From assembly GCF_018618475.1 (NCBI RefSeq), contig NZ_JACSMD010000003.1:62001-126000 (forward strand): a stretch of 64,000 nucleotides of DNA, in the 5' to 3' direction. The stretch comes from Exiguobacterium sp. s122 (GTDB taxonomy: Bacteria > Bacillota > Bacilli > Exiguobacteriales > Exiguobacteriaceae). Position numbers and translations under genes: made by a program. Positions 57,909 to 64,000 of the stretch are shown here, piece by piece (position 1 is the first letter of the stretch; every line of letters begins with the position of its first letter). The notes beneath the pieces are model-generated. The model worked only from the letters and a program-made list of their open reading frames with translations. It ran no database searches and had not been told where the DNA came from.

Positions 57909-59075
57909 TTGAATAAGACGTCAGCGTTTGTCATCTACAGTATCGTCTTTTTTGCCTTCTTTGATTTATTCGCTCAGCTTCCCGTCATGAGCACGTTCGC
58001 CGTCTCAGTCGGGGCGACGCCGTTCATCGCCGGCGTCGCGATTGCTATCTACTCGTTATCGAACACGTTCGGCAATATCTTGTCTGGCGTGTGGACGGAT
58101 AAGATTGGTCCGAATCGCATCTTGCTAGCAGGTCTCCTGTTGTCGAGTGTGAGCCTGCTGTCCTACCACATCGTCGATCACCCGACGACGTTACTTGTCG
58201 TCCGTGTCGTCCACGGGTTTGTGGCCGGACTCATCGTCCCGGCCGCCTTCACCTTGTCCGCCAATTTGACGGTTGCGAACCGTCAAGGGAAGAAAGTCGC
58301 GCTCACCGGGAGCTTCGTCGGACTCGCCGCCATCCTCGGACCTGCCTTTAGCGGCATACTAGCGAGCCGCACGTCGGTGCCTGCCGTCTTTTCATTCGTT
58401 GCGCTCTACGGCGTGATTGTTGCTATCTTGACGTTGTTCGTCATGCGGTCATCCCGTTTGCCGGAACGGCCATCGGATGATGAGTCGCACGTGACGTCCC
58501 ACGGGTTACAGCGCGACGTCTTCAAAGCATATGTCGGCGCGTTCTTGCTCATGTTTTCGCAAGGGGCGCTCGCTTACTTGTTGCCACTCTACGTCCAAAC
58601 GCTCGGGTACGACTCCCGGTTGAGCGGGACGCTACTCAGTACGTTTGGTGTCGTGGCGGTCCTCGTCTTCGTCTTACCGACGAACCGATTATTCGACCGT
58701 CTTGAACCGACGAAACTTGCCGCATTCGGCATCGGCATCCTCGGCCTCAGTCAACTGCTCATCGGGAGCTCGACGAGTGCGATGGCGCTTTACGGGGTGC
58801 TCGCCGTTTACGGGCTCGGTTTTGCGATTTTATTCCCGGCCATCAACACCCTATTAATTCGCGCGACGACGCGAACGAATCGAGGGAAATCATACGGTTA
58901 TTTTTATGCCTTCTTCTCGCTCGGCACGGTCGTCGGATCTGCATTGCTTGGCTGGATCACCATCGCGTTACCGTATAAATTCACGGTCACAGGTGTCGTC
59001 TTGCTTAGTGCTGCCGTCGGATTCAGCTTATTCGAACAGTTGCGCCGACGTGTCTTGACTACGAAGTCGGAGTGA
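57909..59075 (+). CDS. MFS transporter (12 helices)
   Basis: The 388-residue transporter has VWTDKIGPNRILL (loop 2-3) and the GLAAILGPAFSGIL pattern near helix 5, typical of small-solute MFS exporters. TTG 57909 is nine bases after GAGGAG; an in-frame TTG at 57900 is adjacent to it. No clear partner. Substrate unknown. Confidence 0.87.
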   Translation: MNKTSAFVIYSIVFFAFFDLFAQLPVMSTFAVSVGATPFIAGVAIAIYSLSNTFGNILSGVWTDKIGPNRILLAGLLLSSVSLLSYHIVDHPTTLLVVRVVHGFVAGLIVPAAFTLSANLTVANRQGKKVALTGSFVGLAAILGPAFSGILASRTSVPAVFSFVALYGVIVAILTLFVMRSSRLPERPSDDESHVTSHGLQRDVFKAYVGAFLLMFSQGALAYLLPLYVQTLGYDSRLSGTLLSTFGVVAVLVFVLPTNRLFDRLEPTKLAAFGIGILGLSQLLIGSSTSAMALYGVLAVYGLGFAILFPAINTLLIRATTRTNRGKSYGYFYAFFSLGTVVGSALLGWITIALPYKFTVTGVVLLSAAVGFSLFEQLRRRVLTTKSE

Positions 59076-59168
59076 CGAGTCGTTTCCCATGAGAGGATTC
59101 AAAATGGTCGCGAGGGAAGCGAAAATGATAAGATGGAGGTAGCGTTATGACTCAAGGGAGGAACTTTC

Positions 59169-60554
59169 ATGCTCGCACCGATTGAACAATTGTCAGTCAA
59201 GGAACTGATTCAGAAGCAACGCCGTTTCTATAAGACACAAGCGACCAAATCGCTCGCGTTTCGACTCAGTATGTTGACGTTTTTGAAAGAAGCCATCAAG
59301 CATCATGAACCAGAAATCATCGAGGCGCTCAAGACGGATTTGAACAAATCGGAACTCGATGCGTTCACGACTGAGATTGGCTTCATTTATGATGAAATCA
59401 ATCGAACGACGCGCGAATTGAAACGCTGGATGCGCCCGAAACGTGTGAGCGGCGCGACGATTCATCTAGGGACGAAGAGTGAGATTATGTATGAACCGTA
59501 TGGGACGGTCCTCGTCATCGCACCTTGGAATTATCCGTTCCAGCTTGCTATTGCCCCGCTCATCGGAGCCATCGCAGCCGGAAATACAGCCGTCGTCAAG
59601 CCATCGGAACTGACCCCGAACGTGGCCCGCATGATTACGACCGTGCTCGAACGCGCCTTCACTGACCGTTACGTCGTCAGCGTGGAGGGGGACAAAGACG
59701 TCGCTTCTGCGCTTCTCGCCGAGAAATGGGACCATATTTTCTTCACCGGGTCGACTGCTGTCGGGAAAATCGTAATGGATGCGGCGGCGAAACATTTGAC
59801 GCCGGTCACACTTGAACTCGGCGGCAAATCACCTGCCATCGTGCATGAAGATGCGGTCATTGACATCGCGGCGAAACGGATCGCCTGGGGCAAATGGATG
59901 AACGCCGGTCAAACATGCGTCGCACCCGACTATGTTCTCGTTCACGAATCACGCCGAGATGAGTTTTTAGAGGCGATTAAGCGGGAGGCGTTTGCGATGT
60001 TCGGCAATGGGGTCGGGACAAAACGATTCACGCGCATCGTCAACACGAATCATTTTGACCGAATCACTCGTTATTTGGACGAGGGCGAGATTTACTTTGG
60101 CGGGGAGACTGACCGTGACCTCTTAAAAATTGCACCGACTGTGATGACAGACATCCAAGCGGAGGCGAACGTCATGAAGGATGAGATTTTCGGTCCGATT
60201 TTACCGGTTCTGACATATCGTGATTTGGACGAGGCGATTGAATTCGTTTCCGAACGTCCGCATCCGCTCGCACTTTATTTATTCACCGAATCGAAATCGG
60301 TCGAACAGAAGGCGTTCAAACATCTTGCATTCGGCGGAGGATGTGTCAACGATGTCCTCATGCATTTGACGAACCCGAACTTACCGTTTGGCGGAGTCGG
60401 CGACAGCGGCATCGGGTCGTACCACGGACGATACAGCTTTGAGACGTTCAGCCATGCGAAATCGATTTTACGAAACACGACAAAGTTTGATTTGCCGCTT
60501 CGGTACCCGAACTTTAAGGCGGCCGAGAAATTAATTCGTCTCGTCTACCGTTGA
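59169..60554 (+). CDS. aldehyde dehydrogenase (YwdH-like, long-chain type)
   Basis: The 461-residue enzyme has IAPWNYPFQL, the glycine motif FFTGSTAVGK, catalytic glutamate in LELGGKSPA and cysteine in NAGQTCVAPDY. The C-terminal hydrophobic anchor of FALDH is shortened. This class oxidises medium to long aldehydes to acids. ATG 59169 follows GGGAGGA. It might process aldehydes of lipid origin such as those linked to CYP152 chemistry, which is inference only. Confidence 0.9.
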   Translation: MLAPIEQLSVKELIQKQRRFYKTQATKSLAFRLSMLTFLKEAIKHHEPEIIEALKTDLNKSELDAFTTEIGFIYDEINRTTRELKRWMRPKRVSGATIHLGTKSEIMYEPYGTVLVIAPWNYPFQLAIAPLIGAIAAGNTAVVKPSELTPNVARMITTVLERAFTDRYVVSVEGDKDVASALLAEKWDHIFFTGSTAVGKIVMDAAAKHLTPVTLELGGKSPAIVHEDAVIDIAAKRIAWGKWMNAGQTCVAPDYVLVHESRRDEFLEAIKREAFAMFGNGVGTKRFTRIVNTNHFDRITRYLDEGEIYFGGETDRDLLKIAPTVMTDIQAEANVMKDEIFGPILPVLTYRDLDEAIEFVSERPHPLALYLFTESKSVEQKAFKHLAFGGGCVNDVLMHLTNPNLPFGGVGDSGIGSYHGRYSFETFSHAKSILRNTTKFDLPLRYPNFKAAEKLIRLVYR

Positions 60555-60558
60555 ATGT

Positions 60559-60590
60559 AAACTGCAACCTAGAAGGGTTGCAGTTTTTGT
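60559..60590 (+). terminator. terminator after aldehyde dehydrogenase
   Basis: AAACTGCAACC / GGTTGCAGTTT stem with T run. Confidence 0.85.
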
Positions 60591-60719
60591 ATGCGTAAAA
60601 ACGAAGATTGTTTGAAATGTCACATACTTCTGTGATGAAGCTACCTGTTCTCCTGTATAATAAATCCATACGATCAACAGGTACGAGACATTCATAAAGA
60701 ATGATGGAGGGAGCAGGGC

Positions 60720-61433
60720 ATGATGTCGACGAAATGTGGAACGACCCAACCGAACAGTTTCATCTTCTCGAGCGAGACAAAACAATTGTTGCTTGAAATG
60801 ATGACGACGCAAGAGTACCCAAAGGCGAGCATCGTCTGTTGGGAAGGTGAAAAGTGTGACAAATTCTTTTATATAAAGAGTGGTGCGGTCAAGTTTACAA
60901 AAATCACGAAAAAAGGAAATCCACTTGTCATGTTTTTATTCGGCGCAGACGACTTTTTTGGTGAGTTCGACATCGTGGAATCCTACCCGAGTTCATATAG
61001 CATCGAGACGACAGAAGAAAGTGTCATCGGCACGATTTCGAAGCAAGAACTCGAGAAGCTCATGCAACAAGATATCCGGTTCGCAGGCGAGATCATTCGT
61101 TGGACCTCCATGATGCGGAAGCATTCAGAAATGAAAGTGCGCGACTTGCTGCTTTACGGAAAACCGGGAGCACTTGCCTCGACGTTGCTTCGGATGGCCG
61201 CGATGCATGGGATTGAAGAGGATGGTTGTGTCGTCATACCGAGACATCCGTCGGACGGGGAACTTGGTCAATTGATTGGTGCACCTCGAGAAACGGTCAA
61301 TCGCCTCATGAGCCAATGGCGGAAGGATGGCGTCTTGACGACATCGTCTAATACGATTGCGATCCAAAATCTCGAATTCTTAAAAGAGCTATGTCACTGC
61401 GAAGGCTGTCCGGTTGGGATCTGCCGATTATAA
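60720..61433 (+). CDS. fnr: Fnr oxygen-sensing regulator (4Fe-4S, Bacillus type)
   Basis: The 237-residue Crp-family activator has a cAMP-binding-like fold (about 20-140), a long dimer helix (118-145) and a helix-turn-helix with DGELGQLIGAPRETVNRLMS (about 185-205). The C-terminal CHCEGCPVGICRL places cysteines at 227, 230 and 235, the same numbers as the cluster ligands of B. subtilis Fnr. An aspartate near 142 fits the fourth ligand. ATG 60720 follows GGAGGGA; ATG 60723 is possible. It probably activates the oxidase operon downstream. Confidence 0.93.
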   Translation: MMSTKCGTTQPNSFIFSSETKQLLLEMMTTQEYPKASIVCWEGEKCDKFFYIKSGAVKFTKITKKGNPLVMFLFGADDFFGEFDIVESYPSSYSIETTEESVIGTISKQELEKLMQQDIRFAGEIIRWTSMMRKHSEMKVRDLLLYGKPGALASTLLRMAAMHGIEEDGCVVIPRHPSDGELGQLIGAPRETVNRLMSQWRKDGVLTTSSNTIAIQNLEFLKELCHCEGCPVGICRL

Positions 61434-61441
61434 CGATTTTG

Positions 61442-61470
61442 AAACCGTCTCGTCACGAGACGGTTTTTCT
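61442..61470 (+). terminator. terminator after fnr
   Basis: AAACCGTCTCG / CGAGACGGTTT stem with TTTTT. Confidence 0.88.
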
Positions 61471-61532
61471 TATGGCATTTGTGAATTTTATGTGTTGAAA
61501 CTAAGCAAAAATGATGTGATTGTCACTTTTCG

Positions 61533-61576
61533 AGTGATAAAAGTCACATATTAATAGGGATTCGATTTCATACAAT
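61533..61576 (+). promoter_or_regulatory. FNR box and -10 of the oxidase operon
   Basis: AGTGA-TAAAAG-TCACA (61533-61548) matches TGTGA-N6-TCACA at nine of ten positions. The -10 TACAAT is at 61571-61576. With the start about seven bases beyond, the box centre lies near -41.5, the classical class II activation position. A second palindrome GTGA-TTG-TCAC is just upstream (61516-61526). Confidence 0.85.
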
Positions 61577-61611
61577 GAAGGTGGAAAACAAAGCGGAAAG
61601 GGGTGCTTCAC

Positions 61612-61731
61612 GTGGATAAAAATAATGGGAAAGAGCCAGACTTGAGAGGCACGTTCACATCAGTCATGATCGTCGCGGGCGTCATCATCGCCATGTGGTC
61701 GTCGGTCTTTTACTTATTCCTTACACGATAA
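61612..61731 (+). CDS. cytochrome oxidase subunit IIa-like small protein
   Basis: The 39-residue product starts at GTG 61612 after AAAGGGG. A polar head (GKEPDLRGTF) is followed by one helix (VMIVAGVIIAMWSSVFYLF). This matches the single-helix subunit IIa of ba3-type oxidases both in size and in position, directly before subunit II. No separate ORF call would catch it because it is so short. Confidence 0.8.
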   Translation: MDKNNGKEPDLRGTFTSVMIVAGVIIAMWSSVFYLFLTR

Positions 61732-61752
61732 TTCAGAAAGGAGTGACAGACA

Positions 61753-62223
61753 TTGCATATTCATAAACTTGAAAAATATTGGTTAGGTTTCGGCATCATA
61801 TTATTAGGCGTCTTCTTGACCGTCCTTGGCATTTCTGCATTTGCAGCAGGGAATCAACCGGCTTCTGATGCCGACTTGATCGATCCGGCCACCGTCCATC
61901 AGACGGCGCCGTTCGACAATCCGGGCTTACACAAAATCGGGGACAACGAATACGAGCTCGTCATGGTTGCCCAAGCGTTCACGTTCACACCAGGTAACGT
62001 CGAGATTCCAAAGGGTGCGAAAGTGACGTTCCTCGTCACGTCACCTGACGTCGTCCACGGCTTCCAGCTCGTCGGGACACCGGTCAACATGATGGTCGTA
62101 CCGGGTCATATCAACTCACTCACGTATACGTTTAAAGAAACAGGAGAATTTCTAATCCTTTGTAACGAATATTGTGGGACCGGTCATCATATGATGTCGA
62201 CAAAAATTAAGGTGGTGGAGTAA
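61753..62223 (+). CDS. ba3-type cytochrome c oxidase subunit II
   Basis: The 156-residue protein has one N-terminal helix and an outside cupredoxin domain with the CuA site CNEYCGTGHHMM near the end and an earlier histidine in DVVHGFQL. A single helix is the form used by ba3 oxidases, in contrast to two helices in aa3. TTG 61753 follows GGAGTGA. It receives electrons from cytochrome c and hands them to subunit I. Confidence 0.92.
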   Translation: MHIHKLEKYWLGFGIILLGVFLTVLGISAFAAGNQPASDADLIDPATVHQTAPFDNPGLHKIGDNEYELVMVAQAFTFTPGNVEIPKGAKVTFLVTSPDVVHGFQLVGTPVNMMVVPGHINSLTYTFKETGEFLILCNEYCGTGHHMMSTKIKVVE

Positions 62224-62224
62224 C

Positions 62225-63910
62225 ATGAACGACGTAGCTTCGAAATTAAAACAGTGGGAAATGGAACGGGGTGTGCCGGTACCGAGTATCGGTGTTAAAG
62301 AAGCACGCCTCGCCTATGCCCACGTCGTCATCTCGGTCCTTGCCGTCTTAATCGGTGGGTTGGCGGGACTCATGCAGACATTGATTCGAACCGGTGTCAT
62401 TCCGGAAATCTTCGGTTATTATCAACTGTTGACCGCGCACGGCATCATGCTCGGTCTTGTCTTTACAACGATGTTCATTATCGGTCTTCTTTATGCGCTG
62501 CTCGCCAAGTCGTTCGGACGGTTCGAAGCCTTCCCGACACGCCTCGCCTGGCTCGGTTTTTGGATGATTATCGCCGGTGCGGTGCTCGTCACGATTATGG
62601 TACTCGCCAATAAGGCGACGGTGCTCTATACATTTTACGCGCCGCTCATGGCCGATCCGGTGTTTTATATCGGTCTCGTCTTGTTCGTCGTCGGGACGTG
62701 GCTCTCGGCGTTCGCCATGTTCCGAATGTACGCGGACTACAAGCGAGAGAATCCAGGGATTCACCCTCCACTTCCGGCGTTCATGAGTATTATGACGATG
62801 CTCCTTTGGGTCATCGCCACGCTCGGTGTCGCAGGGACAATCTTGTTCCAATTGCTCCCGCTCTCGCTCGGATGGACAGATACGGTCGGAATCGAGTTGT
62901 CGCGGACACTGTTCTGGTACTTCGGCCATCCACTCGTTTACTTTTGGCTCATGCCGGCCTATATCGTCTGGTATACGGTCGTGCCGAAAGTCATCGGTGG
63001 GAAGATCTTCTCGGATGCCCTCGCTCGAATGGCATTCCTGTTATTCTTGTTGTTCTCGTTCCCGGTCGGCTTCCACCATCAATTGACGGAGCCTGGAATC
63101 GATCCGTTCTGGAAGTTCGTCCAAGTCATTTTGACGTTCCTCGTCGTCATCCCATCGTTCATGACCGCGTTCTCGCTCTTTGCGACGTTTGAACTTCGGG
63201 GACGTACCCTCGGTGCTCGCGGCTTATTCGGCTGGGTGAAGAAGATGCCGTACAGTGACGTCCGCTTCCTCGCACCGTTCGTCGGCATGCTGTTCTTCAT
63301 TCCGGCGGGTGCGGGCGGCATCATCAACGCTTCCCATCAATTGAACGCGATGGTGCACAACACATTGTGGGTGACCGGTCACTTCCATATCACGGTCGGT
63401 ACGGCTGTCGCCTTGACGTTCTTCGGAACCGCGTATTGGCTCGTCCCTGTCCTACGTGGTCGTACCCTCACGAAAGCGATGAACCGCCTTGGATTACTTC
63501 AAACGGCAACATGGGCGTTCGGGATGTCGATTATGTCATATGCGATGCATATCTCAGGACTCCAAGGGAACCCGCGACGAACCGGTCCGGCGACATATTT
63601 CTCGGACGCGCTCACGCGGGAATGGATTCCGTACCATATCGCCATGGCAATTGGTGGGACAATCCTCTTACTCTCGGTCCTCATCTTCGTCTACTCGATG
63701 TTCAATTTATCGTTCCTCGCACCGAAAGGAGAGGAAGAGTTCCCGCTCGCCGAGACGGAAGAGGCCGCGATGGAGACGCCGCGCTTCTTCGAGAACTGGA
63801 AGCTTTGGATCACCGTCACGTTTGTCTTGATTGCGTTCGCTTATACGATTCCGATTTGGCACTTGATTGAAAGTGCGCCACCTGGCGCACGCGGTTGGGT
63901 GCTCTGGTAA
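62225..63910 (+). CDS. ba3-type cytochrome c oxidase subunit I
   Basis: The 561-residue protein has about 13 helices. The low-spin heme histidine is in TAHGIMLGL (about 72). Other ligands: HPLVYFWLMP (CuB histidine with tyrosine cross-link), FHHQL (CuB histidines) and TGHFHITVG (heme histidines). The B-type heme-copper family generally lacks the D proton channel, fitting a high-affinity oxidase. RBS AAGGTGGTGGAG upstream of ATG 62225, three bases after subunit II. Confidence 0.94.
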   Translation: MNDVASKLKQWEMERGVPVPSIGVKEARLAYAHVVISVLAVLIGGLAGLMQTLIRTGVIPEIFGYYQLLTAHGIMLGLVFTTMFIIGLLYALLAKSFGRFEAFPTRLAWLGFWMIIAGAVLVTIMVLANKATVLYTFYAPLMADPVFYIGLVLFVVGTWLSAFAMFRMYADYKRENPGIHPPLPAFMSIMTMLLWVIATLGVAGTILFQLLPLSLGWTDTVGIELSRTLFWYFGHPLVYFWLMPAYIVWYTVVPKVIGGKIFSDALARMAFLLFLLFSFPVGFHHQLTEPGIDPFWKFVQVILTFLVVIPSFMTAFSLFATFELRGRTLGARGLFGWVKKMPYSDVRFLAPFVGMLFFIPAGAGGIINASHQLNAMVHNTLWVTGHFHITVGTAVALTFFGTAYWLVPVLRGRTLTKAMNRLGLLQTATWAFGMSIMSYAMHISGLQGNPRRTGPATYFSDALTREWIPYHIAMAIGGTILLLSVLIFVYSMFNLSFLAPKGEEEFPLAETEEAAMETPRFFENWKLWITVTFVLIAFAYTIPIWHLIESAPPGARGWVLW

Positions 63911-63916
63911 ACTGAA

Positions 63917-63945
63917 GTCAGCCCTCATGTGAGGGCTGGCTTTTT
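63917..63945 (+). terminator. terminator after oxidase operon
   Basis: AGCCCTCA / TGAGGGCT stem with two-base loop and T run. Confidence 0.82.
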
Positions 63946-63964
63946 CGTGAGAGGAGTGGGGAAG

Positions 63965-64000
63965 GTGAACATCCTTCGGAAAAACATAAATCAGGCATAC
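63965..64000 (+). CDS. start of an unidentified gene, cut by window edge
   Basis: GTG 63965 has AGGAG eight bases upstream. The 12 visible residues, MNILRKNINQAY, are too few for assignment. Confidence 0.5.
   Translation, partial: MNILRKNINQAY

Noticed and set aside
1-64000. Prophage, insertion sequence, integron or conjugative module
   Set aside because: No transposase, integrase, phage or conjugation protein is encoded, and no long terminal inverted repeats were seen.

Overview
The window reads as a stretch of chromosome from a low- to mid-GC Firmicute of the order Bacillales. My best guess is Exiguobacterium or a close relative. This rests on the gene families (Bacillus-type Fnr with a C-terminal cysteine cluster, CYP152 P450, AmpS M29 peptidase, Fhs, AsnA behind a T-box, YesMN-type two-component pair, YhfH-like mini-protein), on strong Shine-Dalgarno sites, and on CcpA-, Fur- and T-box-type control signals. 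No sporulation genes, phage genes, insertion sequences, CRISPR arrays or rRNA were seen. The genus is inference and was not tested by any search.

Layout. 1-13 kb: a partial PAS-GGDEF-EAL protein with a ruined GGDEF motif, ornithine aminotransferase (rocD), a fluoride-channel gene pair, a YhfH-like mini-protein, a CadC/CadA metal-efflux pair with a clear CadC-type operator, a membrane sensor-like protein, a GH13 enzyme that looks like the Thermotoga maltosyltransferase, and a second membrane PAS-GGDEF-EAL protein. 12.6-26 kb: YitT, DUF1232, aminopeptidase, esterase, a TetR-controlled paired SMR efflux pump, tRNA-Val, proC, yidD, an alanine/Na+ symporter, a K+ channel, the CYP152 peroxygenase, a DUF368 protein (PopT-type undecaprenyl-phosphate translocase) and several N-acetyltransferases. 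26-38 kb: divergent Fur-boxed iron genes (FhuC/YusV-type ATPase and a ferredoxin-NADP reductase), a glyoxalase-fold protein, a possible small RNA with CcpA sites, a LytR-CpsA-Psr protein, PspC, a thioredoxin-like protein, an isolated 34-residue membrane peptide and an MBL hydrolase. 38-45.5 kb: two identical tRNA-Gly genes, three small genes of immunity-protein character, a large SH3-repeat glucosaminidase, a lipase and Fhs. 45.7-57.8 kb: a sugar ABC importer whose two permeases are separated from its binding protein by a T-box-regulated asnA, then an MFS pump, a PQQ-type sugar dehydrogenase, an M48-ankyrin protease, a YesMN-type sensor/regulator pair and deoD. 57.9-64 kb: MFS, aldehyde dehydrogenase, Fnr and a ba3-type terminal oxidase operon with an FNR box at the ideal activating distance.

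How the parts connect. Carbon control is a repeated theme: cre-like CcpA sites lie before the permease pair, the sugar-binding protein, the two-component system, the possible small RNA and two other units. The YesMN-like pair plausibly senses the sugar carried by the nearby ABC importer, which lacks its own ATPase. Oxygen control is local: fnr lies directly upstream of the oxidase operon it seems to activate. Iron control is local too, with two Fur boxes in one divergent promoter region. Most genes sit in short units bounded by strong, often bidirectional, terminators.
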